A stretch of 25,265 nt of DNA from JBAXTE01 sp964653595 (GCA_964653595.1 CAZZHH010000045.1:1-25265), one strand, 5' to 3'; counted from the stretch's first letter, positions 7,496 to 16,021 are shown. A program made the numbers and translations. Notes: generated from the letters alone by a model not told the origin.

Positions 7496-9580
7496 ATGAG
7501 CAACGAACTTAAACTTACGAGAAATATTGGAATTATGGCTCATATTGACGCCGGTAAAACTACTACTACCGAGCGTATTTTGTATTATACTGGTAAGAGT
7601 TATAAACTTGGAGAAGTCCACGAAGGAACTGCTACTATGGACTGGATGGTTCAGGAGCAAGAACGTGGTATTACCATTACTTCAGCTGCAACCACTGTGT
7701 TTTGGAACTTAAATAATGTCGAACATAAGATTAATATTATTGATACTCCAGGACACGTAGATTTTACAGTTGAAGTTGAGCGTTCTCTTCGTGTTTTAGA
7801 TGGTGCGGTAGCTCTTTTTTGTGCCGTAGGTGGTGTAGAACCACAATCTGAGACTGTTTGGCGCCAAGCGGACAAGTACAAAGTGCCTCGTTTAGCATTT
7901 GTAAACAAAATGGATAGAGCTGGCGCTGATTTTTATCAAGTGGTCGATCAAATTAAGAAACGTTTAGGAGCAAATGCGATTCCTATGCAATTACCTATCG
8001 GTTCCGAAGAGACTTTTTCTGGAATAGTTGACTTGGTCGAAAACAAAGCGTATATCTGGGATGAAGATCCTAAAGGAGTTCAAATTAGAGAAATACCTGT
8101 TCCTGAAGACATGGTAGATGATGTAGATACTTATCGAAACATTCTAATTGAAGCTGTAGCTGAACAAAGTGATGTCCTTTTAGAAAAATTTATGGACGAT
8201 GCTAGCTCCATAACATTTGATGAAATTGTAACAGCAATCCGTTTGGCTACTATTAATATGACTATTACTCCAGTCTTTTGCGGCTCTGCTTTCAAAAACA
8301 AAGGAGTACAGAGATTATTAGATGCTGTTCTAAGATATTTGCCTAGTCCAGTGGATAAATATTCTGTTACAGGTATTAATCCAGACACAGAAAAGGAAGA
8401 AGTTCGTATAATTAACGAAAAACAACCTTTTTCAGCATTAGCATTTAAAATTGCTACAGATCCTTATGTAGGAAGAATTTGCTTTTTTAGAGTGTATTCT
8501 GGTAGATTAGATGCTGGTAGTTTCGTGTTAAATAGTACTTCCGGTAAAAAAGAACGTATTTCTAGATTGCTTCAAATGCACGCCAATAAACAGAATCCAA
8601 TTGATTTTATTGAAGCCGGTGATATCGGAGTCGCTATTGGGTTTAAAGAAATCCGCACTGGAGATACTCTTTGCGATGAAAAACATCCGATCGTTCTTGA
8701 AAGTATCGAATTTCCAAACCCAGTTATTGCCATTGCAATTGAACCTAAAACAAAAGACGATTTAGATAAATTGTCCATGGGACTTCATAAACTTGCGGAA
8801 GAAGATCCAACTTTTACTGTTAAAACGGACGAAACTTCTGGTCAAACAATTATTAGTGGAATGGGTGAATTACATTTAGATATTATTGTAGACCGTCTTA
8901 GAAGAGAGTTCAAGGTAGAATGTAATCAAGGGAATCCCCAAGTTGCTTATCACGAAGCAATTACTGGCTCAACCCAACATAGAGAAGTTTATAAAAAACA
9001 ATCTGGTGGTAGAGGTAAGTTTGCAGACATCATATTTGAAATGGGACCTGCTGATGATGGCGTTGTTGGATTACAGTTCATAAATGAAGTAAAAGGAGGT
9101 AACATCCCAAAAGAGTTTATTCCTGCAATTCAAAAAGGATTTAAAAATGCAATTTTAAACGGACCTTTAGCTGGTTATCCAGTTGAGAATTTAAAAGTAA
9201 AATTATTAGACGGATCCTATCATAATGTCGATTCCGATGCTCTTTCTTTCGAGATCTGTGCTAGTATTGCATTCAAAGAAGCTTGTAAAAAAGTTTCTAA
9301 AGTCTTGTTAGAACCAATTATGAGTGTTGAAATCAATACACCTACGGATTATGTGGGAAATATCACAGGCGACTTAAATCGAAGAAGAGCTATTATTGAA
9401 AATATTGAGTCAAGAATTGCATCTCAAATTATAAATGTAAAAGTTCCACTAGCTGAGATGTTTGGATATGTAACTAACTTAAGAACTCAGTCTTCTGGTA
9501 GAGCAAGTTCTACCATGGAATTAAGTCACTATGCAGCTACTCCAGAGCATATCGCAAAGAGTGTCTTAGAACAAAAATAA
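7496..9580 (+). CDS. fusA: Translation elongation factor G
   Basis: EF-G is the GTPase that drives tRNA-mRNA translocation and, with ribosome recycling factor, splits ribosomes. The 694-residue product carries G1 AHIDAGKT (15-22), the switch I region with RGIT (57-60), G3 DTPGH (83-87), G4 NKMD (137-140) and a G5-type GSAF after PVFC. Domains II to V follow at normal length, including the domain IV start ECNQGNPQVAYHE and the C-terminal MFGYVTNLRTQSSGRAS. There is no sign of a mitochondrial-type or tetracycline-protection paralogue. tuf, which follows fusA in E. coli, is absent; rpsJ begins 24 nt downstream. Confidence 0.98.
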   Translation: MSNELKLTRNIGIMAHIDAGKTTTTERILYYTGKSYKLGEVHEGTATMDWMVQEQERGITITSAATTVFWNLNNVEHKINIIDTPGHVDFTVEVERSLRVLDGAVALFCAVGGVEPQSETVWRQADKYKVPRLAFVNKMDRAGADFYQVVDQIKKRLGANAIPMQLPIGSEETFSGIVDLVENKAYIWDEDPKGVQIREIPVPEDMVDDVDTYRNILIEAVAEQSDVLLEKFMDDASSITFDEIVTAIRLATINMTITPVFCGSAFKNKGVQRLLDAVLRYLPSPVDKYSVTGINPDTEKEEVRIINEKQPFSALAFKIATDPYVGRICFFRVYSGRLDAGSFVLNSTSGKKERISRLLQMHANKQNPIDFIEAGDIGVAIGFKEIRTGDTLCDEKHPIVLESIEFPNPVIAIAIEPKTKDDLDKLSMGLHKLAEEDPTFTVKTDETSGQTIISGMGELHLDIIVDRLRREFKVECNQGNPQVAYHEAITGSTQHREVYKKQSGGRGKFADIIFEMGPADDGVVGLQFINEVKGGNIPKEFIPAIQKGFKNAILNGPLAGYPVENLKVKLLDGSYHNVDSDALSFEICASIAFKEACKKVSKVLLEPIMSVEINTPTDYVGNITGDLNRRRAIIENIESRIASQIINVKVPLAEMFGYVTNLRTQSSGRASSTMELSHYAATPEHIAKSVLEQK

Positions 9581-9604
9581 ACGAAAACCAAATAAATAAA
9601 TATC

Positions 9605-9910
9605 GTGAATCAGAGAATTAGAATTAAATTAAAATCGTTCGATCATAATTTAGTTGATAAATCAGCTTTAAAGATCGTAAAGACCGTAAGAACTGCCGGT
9701 GCAGTTGTGAATGGTCCGATACCTCTGCCTACACAAAAAAAGATTTTTACTGTTAACAGATCTACATTTGTTAACAAAAAGTCGAGAGAACAATTTGAGT
9801 TATCAACCTACAAAAGAGTACTAGATATTTATAGTACTTCGTCAAAAACAATTGACGCATTGATGAAACTCGAATTACCTAGCGGCGTTGAAGTAGAAAT
9901 TAAAGTGTAA
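9605..9910 (+). CDS. rpsJ: 30S ribosomal protein S10 (uS10), GTG start
   Basis: S10 is a 30S head protein that also joins NusB in antitermination complexes. The 101-residue product has GPIPLPT (37-43) and ends DALMKLELPSGVEVEIKV. The start must be GTG at 9605, because an in-frame TAA lies at 9593-9595 and no ATG intervenes. The loop at 50-57 reads VNRSTFVN where E. coli has VLISPHVN, so the usual Pro-His pair is Thr-Phe; I recall a similar loop in Bacteroidales. Val56, the counterpart of a residue linked to tigecycline resistance, is unchanged. It lies between fusA (24 nt) and rplC (47 nt) and joins the str and S10 blocks. Confidence 0.97.
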   Translation: MNQRIRIKLKSFDHNLVDKSALKIVKTVRTAGAVVNGPIPLPTQKKIFTVNRSTFVNKKSREQFELSTYKRVLDIYSTSSKTIDALMKLELPSGVEVEIKV

Positions 9911-9957
9911 GTTAAGTATCGTTCAGTTATTAGTACAAACAAGTTAAACAAAAAACA

Positions 9958-10587
9958 ATGTCAGGATTAATTGGCAAAAAAGTTGGAATGACTAGCATAT
10001 TTGATGCCTCTGGTAAAAACATACCATGCACCGTTATCGAAGCTGGTCCTTGTGTTGTCACTCAAGTTCGCTCCATTGAAAATGATGGTTATGAAGCAAT
10101 TCAACTAGCATTCGGCGAAAAAAAAGAGAAAAACACAAACAGTCCTTTGAAAGGACATTTTAAAAAAGCTGGAACTACTCCAAAACGTATAATTATGGAG
10201 TTTTCCCGTTTCGAAATTGAGCACAGAAAAAGCTTTGGCGAAGAAATTAACGTTTCTGTTTTTGCTGAAGGAGAGTATGTTGACGTAACAGGTCACGCTA
10301 AAGGAAAAGGATTTCAAGGGGTTGTAAAACGTCATGGATTCTCCGGTGTTGGTGGTCAAACTCACGGTCAACATAATCGTTTACGTGCACCAGGTTCATT
10401 AGGAGCTTCTTCTTATCCTTCACGTGTATTTAAAGGCATGAGAATGGCTGGAAGAATGGGTAATCAAAAAGTTAAAGTCCTTAACTTAGAGGTTCTTAAA
10501 GTTGTTCCTGAACAAAACTTATTAGTTGTTAAAGGTTCTGTACCAGGGCCAAAAGGTACCTATTTAAAAATTGAGAGATGGAGTTAA
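9958..10587 (+). CDS. rplC: 50S ribosomal protein L3 (uL3)
   Basis: L3 is an early-binding large-subunit protein whose long extension reaches towards the peptidyl transferase centre. The 209-residue protein opens MSGLIGKKVGMTSIF and contains AKGKGFQGVVKRHGF (114-128), GGQTHG (132-137) and FKGMRMAGRMG (158-168). At the site where E. coli L3 has a methylated glutamine (GQNQTPG) this protein has GASSYPS, so that modification is not expected. Its last 10 nt overlap the start of rplD, so the two are probably translationally coupled. Confidence 0.98.
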   Translation: MSGLIGKKVGMTSIFDASGKNIPCTVIEAGPCVVTQVRSIENDGYEAIQLAFGEKKEKNTNSPLKGHFKKAGTTPKRIIMEFSRFEIEHRKSFGEEINVSVFAEGEYVDVTGHAKGKGFQGVVKRHGFSGVGGQTHGQHNRLRAPGSLGASSYPSRVFKGMRMAGRMGNQKVKVLNLEVLKVVPEQNLLVVKGSVPGPKGTYLKIERWS

Positions 10588-11213
10588 AAGTATATAAAAC
10601 TGACGGAAGTATATCTTCTAAATCTGTAGCTTTAAACGAAGAAGTATTCAATATTGAGCCTAATGATCACGTTATCTGGCTTGATGTTAAACAACTTTTG
10701 GCAAACCGTCGTCAAGGAACTCATAGTTCACTTGAGAAATCTACAGTATCGGGTAGTACTCGTAAATTAAAAAAACAAAAAGGTACTGGTGGTGCAAGAT
10801 CAGGAAGTATTAAATCACCACTTTTCCCTGGTGGAGCTAGAGCATTCGGACCACATCCACGCGATTATAGTTTTAAATTGAACAAAAAAGTAAAACGTTT
10901 AGCACGTTTCTCTGCATTGTCCATTAAAAACAGAGCCAATCAAATTCTTGTATTAGAAGATTACTCTTTAGAAACTCCAAAAACTAAAGATATTATTTCT
11001 TTATTGAACAATTTTAAACTTGTTGATAAAAAAATATTATTTGTGGTTACCGAATCAATTAAAAACGTATATTTGTCCTCTCGTAATTTAAAAAAGGTAA
11101 ATACGGTAAATGTCTCTGATTTAAACACTTATGATGTTTTAAATTCAGACACTATTGTATTTTTTGAAAGTGCGATTGAGAAAATAAACAATTTGAATAC
11201 AACTGAAGAGTAA
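10578..11213 (+). CDS. rplD: 50S ribosomal protein L4 (uL4)
   Basis: L4 binds domain I of 23S rRNA and its extended loop lines the nascent-peptide exit tunnel. The 211-residue product has a globular body and the characteristic loop with NRRQGTHSS (43-51), KQKGTGGARSGS (66-77) and FPGGARAFGPHPRDY (83-97). The start codon lies inside the end of rplC with a 10-nt overlap. In E. coli L4 also represses the S10 operon through its leader; here rpsJ is fused to the str block with only a 24-nt gap, so that leader-based control cannot exist in the same form. Confidence 0.97.
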   Translation: MELKVYKTDGSISSKSVALNEEVFNIEPNDHVIWLDVKQLLANRRQGTHSSLEKSTVSGSTRKLKKQKGTGGARSGSIKSPLFPGGARAFGPHPRDYSFKLNKKVKRLARFSALSIKNRANQILVLEDYSLETPKTKDIISLLNNFKLVDKKILFVVTESIKNVYLSSRNLKKVNTVNVSDLNTYDVLNSDTIVFFESAIEKINNLNTTEE

Positions 11214-11233
11214 AAAATATTAACAAGTAAGGC

Positions 11234-11524
11234 ATGAACACTATTATTAAGCCTATTATCACTGAAAAGGTAACCGCAGCAGGAGAGAAAAATAACTGCT
11301 ATGGTTTTGTGGTAGATAGAAAGGCCAATAAATATCAAATTAAAAATGCAGTTGAAGAGCTTTATCAAGTTAAAGTTGAAGCAGTTAATACGTTAATACA
11401 ACGTGGAAAACGCACTGCAAGAAACACGAAGTCTGGTTATATTGTAGGTAGAAAAAGTACCTTCAAAAAGGCAATCGTGAAGATTAAAGATGGTCAAATT
11501 ATTGATTTTTATAGCAATATTTAA
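11234..11524 (+). CDS. rplW: 50S ribosomal protein L23 (uL23)
   Basis: L23 sits at the exit of the peptide tunnel and is the docking site for trigger factor and the signal recognition particle. The 96-residue product opens with IIKPIITEKVT (4-14) and has the conserved NKYQIKNAVEELYQVKVEAVNT (about 33-54, with minor family variation) and a basic GKRTARNTKSGYIVGRKS loop. Length is normal. It follows rplD by 20 nt and rplB begins 3 nt after its stop, so rplW and rplB are probably translated as a coupled pair. Confidence 0.96.
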   Translation: MNTIIKPIITEKVTAAGEKNNCYGFVVDRKANKYQIKNAVEELYQVKVEAVNTLIQRGKRTARNTKSGYIVGRKSTFKKAIVKIKDGQIIDFYSNI

Positions 11525-11527
11525 GGA

Positions 11528-12352
11528 ATGGCTTTAAAGAAATTCAATCCAGTAACACCCGGTCAACGTTTTAAATTAATTAGCACGTTTGACGAGATAA
11601 CTACAGCAACTCCTGAGAAAAGTTTATTAACTCCTCAAAAACGTTCAGGTGGTAGAAATAGCTCGGGTAAAATGACAATGAGATACCTCGGAGGAGGACA
11701 TAAAAAAATGTATCGTGTCATTGATTTTAAAAGAGATAAAGATAATATCCCTGCAACTGTTAAATCAATAGAGTATGATCCTAATAGATCGGCTCGTATT
11801 GCTTTACTTGCATATGCAGATGGTGAAAAACGCTATATCATTGCTCCACACGGACTTCAAGTTGGTCAAGTGTTGGTGTCTGGAGTAGGTGCTTCACCTG
11901 AGTTGGGAAACACATTATTTTTATCAGAAGTGCCTTTTGGTACGGTAATCCATAACATTGAGTTACGTCCCGGACAAGGAGCCAAAATGGCAAGAAGTGC
12001 CGGTTCATATGCTCAATTATTATCACGTGATGGTAAATACGCAATCGTGAAATTACCTTCTGGGGAAACACGTATGATATTAACAACCTGCAAAGCTACA
12101 ATTGGAATGTGTTCAAATATCGAGCATAATCTTGAAGTATCTGGTAAAGCTGGTCGTTCTCGTTGGCAAGGACGTCGACCACGAGTTCGTGGTGTTGTTA
12201 TGAATCCTGTTGATCACCCAATGGGTGGAGGTGAAGGTCGCTCTTCTGGAGGACATCCACGTTCACGTAAAGGATTACCTTCAAAAGGTTACAAAACAAG
12301 ATCTTCAAAGAGTAGATCTAACAAGTATATAATCGAAAGTAGAAAAAAATAA
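11528..12352 (+). CDS. rplB: 50S ribosomal protein L2 (uL2)
   Basis: L2 is needed for subunit joining and an active peptidyl transferase centre. The 274-residue protein contains the RNA-binding core, with RYLGGGHKKMYR (52-63), and the C-terminal basic extension. His230 in NPVDHPMGGGEG (226-237) is the counterpart of the essential E. coli His229; the following His of E. coli (PHGGG) is Met here, which I recall as common in this phylum. The C terminus RSRKGLPSKGYKTR is standard. An AAGGA touches the ATG directly, too close to serve as a Shine-Dalgarno site. Confidence 0.98.
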   Translation: MALKKFNPVTPGQRFKLISTFDEITTATPEKSLLTPQKRSGGRNSSGKMTMRYLGGGHKKMYRVIDFKRDKDNIPATVKSIEYDPNRSARIALLAYADGEKRYIIAPHGLQVGQVLVSGVGASPELGNTLFLSEVPFGTVIHNIELRPGQGAKMARSAGSYAQLLSRDGKYAIVKLPSGETRMILTTCKATIGMCSNIEHNLEVSGKAGRSRWQGRRPRVRGVVMNPVDHPMGGGEGRSSGGHPRSRKGLPSKGYKTRSSKSRSNKYIIESRKK

Positions 12353-12370
12353 CGATAAAGGAAACAATTT

Positions 12371-12649
12371 ATGAGCCGTTCGTTAAAAAAAGGACCTTAT
12401 GTTCATTATAAACTCGAAAAACGAGTTTTAGAATCGCAAGAATCGGGAAAAAAAGGAACAATTAAAACATGGTCACGTGCATCAATGATCACTCCCGATT
12501 TTGTTGGTCAAACTGTTGCCGTACATAATGGTAATAAGTTTATTCCCGTATATGTTACGGAAAATATGGTAGGTCATAAACTCGGTGAGTTTTCTCCTAC
12601 TCGTAACTTTAGGGGCCACGCAGGTAGTAAAGATAAAGGCAAAAAATAA
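12371..12649 (+). CDS. rpsS: 30S ribosomal protein S19 (uS19)
   Basis: S19 forms a complex with S13 in the 30S head and contacts the intersubunit bridge and A-site tRNA. The 92-residue product has the diagnostic MSRSLKKGPY start, TWSRASMITPDFVGQTVAVHNG (about 34-55, contiguous) and HKLGEFSPTRNFRGH (69-83). Size is exactly as expected. AAAGGA at 12357-12362 lies 8 nt before the ATG, one of the few Shine-Dalgarno-like sites in the run, though a weak one. It follows rplB by 18 nt and precedes rplV by 15 nt. Confidence 0.97.
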   Translation: MSRSLKKGPYVHYKLEKRVLESQESGKKGTIKTWSRASMITPDFVGQTVAVHNGNKFIPVYVTENMVGHKLGEFSPTRNFRGHAGSKDKGKK

Positions 12650-12664
12650 GAAAATAGTAAAAAA

Positions 12665-13060
12665 ATGGGAGCACGTAAACGCTTAAGAGCCGAAATAAAT
12701 AAAGAAAGTAAGAAAACTACTTATATGGCTCGTTTGGTAAACAACCCAACTTCTCCTCGTAAAACTAGATTGATGGCAGATCTAATTAGAGGAATGAAGG
12801 TTGAGCCAGCTTTGAATGTCTTGAAATATAGCAGCAAAGAATCATCTGAAAAACTTCGCAAGCTTCTTTTGTCTGCCATTGCAAATTGGCAACAAAAAAA
12901 TGAAGGCGAAAGAATCGAAGATGCAAATTTGTACATCAAAGAAATATTCGTAGATGGTGGAAAAATGCTTAAACGAATTCATACCGCACCTCAAGGTCGT
13001 GCATACAGAGTTAGAAAGCGCTCAAACCACATTACATTAATAATTGACAGTAAAAATTAA
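12665..13060 (+). CDS. rplV: 50S ribosomal protein L22 (uL22)
   Basis: L22 touches all domains of 23S rRNA, and its beta-hairpin narrows the peptide exit tunnel near the macrolide site. The 131-residue product carries NNPTSPRKTRLMADLIRG (26-43) and the hairpin and C-terminal core AYRVRKRSNHITL. About 15 extra N-terminal residues (MGARKRLRAEINKES) precede the family core, as I recall for Bacteroidota homologues. No upstream ribosome binding site is visible, only an A-rich leader. rpsC follows after 5 nt. Confidence 0.96.
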   Translation: MGARKRLRAEINKESKKTTYMARLVNNPTSPRKTRLMADLIRGMKVEPALNVLKYSSKESSEKLRKLLLSAIANWQQKNEGERIEDANLYIKEIFVDGGKMLKRIHTAPQGRAYRVRKRSNHITLIIDSKN

Positions 13061-13065
13061 AGTAG

Positions 13066-13791
13066 ATGGGACAAAAAGTAAATCCAATAAGTCTAAGACT
13101 TGGTATCGTTAGGGGTTGGGATTCTAATTGGTTTGGCGGAAATAATGCTGATGCAAAACTAATTGAGGATTTTAAAATTAGACAATACTTAAACGCTCGT
13201 CTTCAAAAGGCAGGTATCTCTAAAATTTATATCGAAAGAACTTTGAAAATCGTTACCATTACGATCAACACTGCTCGTCCAGGGTTGATTATTGGAAAAG
13301 GCGGTCAAGAAGTTGATAAATTGAAAGAGGAGTTAAAAAAAGTTACAAACAAAGATATTCAAATTAATATATCTGAGATTAAACGCCCAGAATTGGATGC
13401 CGTTTTAGTAGCTCAAAACATCGCTCGTCAAATTGAAGGTAGAGTATCGTATCGTAAAGCTGTAAAAACAAGTATTGCATCAACAATGCGTACTGGTGCA
13501 GAAGGAATTAAAGTTACTATATCTGGACGTGTAGGTGGAGCTGAAATGGCTCGTAGCGAGCACTTTAAAGAAGGTAGAACTCCTCTACATACGTTACGTG
13601 CGGAAATTGACTATGCACTTGCAGAAGCTCATACCACTTATGGTCGTATTGGCGTTAAAGTGTGGGTATGTAAAGGATTAGTTTATGGAAAGAAAGACCT
13701 TTTTATAAATAATCTAGACGAGAAAGAGTCTAAATCTTCTTTTGGCGGAAACAATCCAAATAATAGAAGACCTCAACGTAGAAGAAAATAA
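13066..13791 (+). CDS. rpsC: 30S ribosomal protein S3 (uS3)
   Basis: S3 lines the mRNA entry tunnel and helps unwind mRNA structure. The 241-residue protein opens MGQKVNPISLRLG and contains a KH domain with the GXXG-type loop GLIIGKGGQEV (73-83). The C-terminal domain has the family's RTGAEGIKV and VGGAEMARSEH. The last 25 or so residues are polar and basic (NNPNNRRPQRRRK), a common variable tail. It starts 5 nt after rplV and is followed by rplP after 35 nt. Confidence 0.98.
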   Translation: MGQKVNPISLRLGIVRGWDSNWFGGNNADAKLIEDFKIRQYLNARLQKAGISKIYIERTLKIVTITINTARPGLIIGKGGQEVDKLKEELKKVTNKDIQINISEIKRPELDAVLVAQNIARQIEGRVSYRKAVKTSIASTMRTGAEGIKVTISGRVGGAEMARSEHFKEGRTPLHTLRAEIDYALAEAHTTYGRIGVKVWVCKGLVYGKKDLFINNLDEKESKSSFGGNNPNNRRPQRRRK

Positions 13792-13826
13792 ATTAGAGTT
13801 TACATCAACGATTAAATTAAATATCG

Positions 13827-14255
13827 ATGTTACAACCAAAAAAAACCAAATTTAGAAAGCAGCAAAAAGGCAGAATGAAAGGGTTTGCAAAAAGAGGAAG
13901 CGAAATTGCTTTTGGAACTTTTGCATTAAAATCTCTTGATGAATGTTGGATGACAGGCCGTCAAATTGAAGCTGCACGTCAGGCAATGACCCGTTATATG
14001 AAAAGAGAGGGTCAAATCTGGATTAGAGTATTTCCAGATAAACCTGTGACCAAAAAACCCGCTGAAGTACGTATGGGTAAAGGTAAAGGAGCACCAGAAT
14101 TATTTGTTGCTAGAATTTCTCCAGGTAGAATTTTATTTGAAGCAGAAGGTGTACCAATGGCTGTTGCTAAAGAAGCATTAAGGTTAGCTGCTCAAAAATT
14201 ACCTGTCCTTACTTCGTTTGTAGTTAGAAGAGATTATACAGAAGAAACAATTTAA
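13827..14255 (+). CDS. rplP: 50S ribosomal protein L16 (uL16)
   Basis: L16 organises the A-site region of the large subunit and is one of the last proteins to join. The 142-residue product has the N-terminal MLQPKKTKFRKQQKGR, then RQIEAARQAMTRYMKR (45-60) and VRMGKGKGAP (81-90). Arg82 corresponds to the arginine hydroxylated by RoxA in E. coli; whether it is modified here is unknown. Length is slightly above the common 136-141. rpmC follows after 5 nt. Confidence 0.97.
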   Translation: MLQPKKTKFRKQQKGRMKGFAKRGSEIAFGTFALKSLDECWMTGRQIEAARQAMTRYMKREGQIWIRVFPDKPVTKKPAEVRMGKGKGAPELFVARISPGRILFEAEGVPMAVAKEALRLAAQKLPVLTSFVVRRDYTEETI

Positions 14256-14260
14256 GATCA

Positions 14261-14461
14261 ATGAAACAAAGCGAAATTAAAGAACTTTCAATGAATGATC
14301 TTCTTGAAAGACTTGAACAGGAACAAAAACAATTGGTTAAACTAAAAATTAATCATGCAGTTACACCAATTGAGAATCCTAATAAAATAAAAGAGTACCG
14401 TAAAACAATTGCCAGATTAAAAACTGAACTTACTAAACGTAAGAATCAAATTAGAAAATAG
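14261..14461 (+). CDS. rpmC: 50S ribosomal protein L29 (uL29)
   Basis: L29 is a small helical hairpin protein next to L23 at the tunnel exit. The 66-residue product begins MKQSEIKELSMNDLLERLEQ and has the usual two-helix layout with a second helix around ENPNKIKEYRKTIARLKTEL. It is highly charged and contains no cysteine. Identity rests on position between rplP and rpsQ as well as on sequence. Gaps are 5 nt upstream and 25 nt downstream. Confidence 0.95.
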   Translation: MKQSEIKELSMNDLLERLEQEQKQLVKLKINHAVTPIENPNKIKEYRKTIARLKTELTKRKNQIRK

Positions 14462-14486
14462 GCGTAAACAAATTAAGAAACCTTAT

Positions 14487-14741
14487 ATGGAACGTAATTT
14501 AAGAAAAGTAAGGGAAGGTATCGTTGTAAGCAATAAAATGCAAAAAACTATCGTGGTCTCTGTAGAGAGAAAATTGAAACATGCAAAATATGGTAAGTTT
14601 TTGAAAAAATCTACCAAATTTGCAGCCCATGATGAAAACAATGATTGTAATATTGGCGACACCGTTCGTATTATGGAAACCAGACCTTTGAGCAAAAGCA
14701 AGCGCTGGAGATTAGTAGAAATTATTGAAAGAGCTAAGTAG
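14487..14741 (+). CDS. rpsQ: 30S ribosomal protein S17 (uS17)
   Basis: S17 is an early-assembling OB-fold protein that binds 16S rRNA helices 7 and 11. The 84-residue product has the family's REGIVVSNKMQKTIVVSVER segment (9-28), then KHAKYGKFLKKSTKFAAHD and the closing GDTVRIMETRPLSKSKRWR (about 53-71). Length is normal. rplN begins 2 nt after its stop. Confidence 0.97.
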   Translation: MERNLRKVREGIVVSNKMQKTIVVSVERKLKHAKYGKFLKKSTKFAAHDENNDCNIGDTVRIMETRPLSKSKRWRLVEIIERAK

Positions 14742-14743
14742 TT

Positions 14744-15112
14744 ATGATACAACAAGAATCAAGATTAAGAGTAGCCGATAATAGTGGTGCAAAAGAAGTT
14801 TTGTGCATTAGAGTACTTGGTGGTACTAAAAAACGTTATGCATCCGTAGGCGATAAAATTATTGTTTCGATAAAAGATGCTATCCCATCTGGTACCGTAA
14901 AAAAAGGTACTGTATCCAAAGCAGTAATAGTTAGAACTAAAAAAGAAGTTCGTAGAAAAGATGGAAGTTATATTCGCTTCGATGACAATGCCTGCGTTCT
15001 TTTAACCGCAACCGAAGAGATTCGTGGAACACGTATCTTTGGACCTGTTGCTCGTGAATTACGCGAGAAACAATTTATGAAAATAGTATCATTAGCACCA
15101 GAAGTGCTTTAA
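14744..15112 (+). CDS. rplN: 50S ribosomal protein L14 (uL14)
   Basis: L14 lies at the subunit interface, forms bridges to the 30S and is the docking site of the silencing factor RsfS. The 122-residue protein begins MIQQESRLRVADNSGAKE and has CIRVLGGTKKRYASVGD, the KRKEV-like basic turn (KKEVRRKDGSYIRFDDNA) and GTRIFGPVARELR near the end. Size matches the near-invariant 122 of the family. It is spaced 2 nt after rpsQ and 25 nt before rplX. Confidence 0.98.
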   Translation: MIQQESRLRVADNSGAKEVLCIRVLGGTKKRYASVGDKIIVSIKDAIPSGTVKKGTVSKAVIVRTKKEVRRKDGSYIRFDDNACVLLTATEEIRGTRIFGPVARELREKQFMKIVSLAPEVL

Positions 15113-15137
15113 TTAGAAAGAGAAAAAACATCAACTT

Positions 15138-15458
15138 ATGTGCGCAAAATTGCATATCAAAAAAGGAGATACAGTAAAAGTTATTGCTGGTGATTCTCGA
15201 GGAGCGACTGGCAAAGTCCTCAAAGTAGAAGTTTCAAAACTTCGTGCGCTTGTTGAAGGTGTTAATATAATATCTAAACATACTAAACCTAATGCAAAAA
15301 TGCCTCAAGGTGGTATTGCTAAGATAGAAGCACCAATCAATATTTCAAACCTTATGCTCGTAGAAGCAAAAGGAGTAGCAACAAGAACTGGTCGTCGTAT
15401 TAATTCTGATGGAAAATTAATTCGTTATTCCAAAAAAAGTGGAGAGGAGATTAAATAA
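15138..15458 (+). CDS. rplX: 50S ribosomal protein L24 (uL24)
   Basis: L24 starts large-subunit assembly by binding the 5' end of 23S rRNA. The 106-residue product has a KOW motif with KKGDTVKVIAGDSRGATGKV (8-27), the GVNIISKHTKPN segment and a C-terminal TRTGRRINSDGKLIRYSKKSG. Its final codons contain the AGGAG that lies 8 nt before rplE, and its stop overlaps the rplE start by 1 nt (TAATG), so rplE is probably translated by reinitiation from rplX. Confidence 0.96.
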   Translation: MCAKLHIKKGDTVKVIAGDSRGATGKVLKVEVSKLRALVEGVNIISKHTKPNAKMPQGGIAKIEAPINISNLMLVEAKGVATRTGRRINSDGKLIRYSKKSGEEIK

Positions 15459-16012
15459 TGGCTTATTCACCAAGATTAAAAGATAAATATTATCAAGAAA
15501 TCATTCCTGCATTAACTAAAGAATATGATTTCAAAACGGTTATGAGAGTGCCAAAACTGCTAAAAATTTCTCTAAACCAAGGTTTAGGTTCAGCAATTGC
15601 TGATAAGAAAATTTTAGATACTGCTATTGTAGAAATGACTACTATTGCTGGTCAAAAAGCAGTCCCTACAAAATCTAAGAAAGATATTTCAAATTTCAAG
15701 TTAAGAAAAGGAATGCCAATTGGTGCTCGTGTTACTTTACGTGGAGATAAAATGTACGAATTTTTAGATCGCTTAGTATCTGTTTCAATTCCTCGTATTC
15801 GCGACTTTAAAGGGATCAACGATAAAGGTTTTGATGGAAAAGGTAATTACACTTTAGGCGTATCAGAACAAATTATTTTTCCAGAGTTGGAAATAGATAA
15901 AATCATGAAAATCAATGGTATGGATATTACATTTGTGACTACTGCTAAGTCGGATGCAGAATGTATGTCTCTATTGAAAAACTTTGGTTTACCTTTTAAA
16001 AATCAAAAATAA
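15458..16012 (+). CDS. rplE: 50S ribosomal protein L5 (uL5)
   Basis: L5 carries 5S rRNA into the central protuberance and contacts P-site tRNA and S13. The 184-residue product has MRVPKLLKISLNQGLG, the conserved GQKAVPTKSKKDISNFKLRKG stretch around 70-90, and RGDKMYEFLDRLVSVSIPRIRDF followed by GKGNYTLGVSEQIIFPE. Length is normal for the phylum. AGGAG at 15445-15449 lies 8 nt before the ATG, one of the better Shine-Dalgarno-like sites in the run, and the start overlaps the rplX stop. Confidence 0.97.
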   Translation: MAYSPRLKDKYYQEIIPALTKEYDFKTVMRVPKLLKISLNQGLGSAIADKKILDTAIVEMTTIAGQKAVPTKSKKDISNFKLRKGMPIGARVTLRGDKMYEFLDRLVSVSIPRIRDFKGINDKGFDGKGNYTLGVSEQIIFPELEIDKIMKINGMDITFVTTAKSDAECMSLLKNFGLPFKNQK

Positions 16013-16021
16013 AGATTATAA

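Noticed and set aside
7103..8778. Several minus-strand frames of 60-90 codons inside rpsG and fusA
   Set aside because: They are antisense shadows of highly conserved genes, with no start context or family match.
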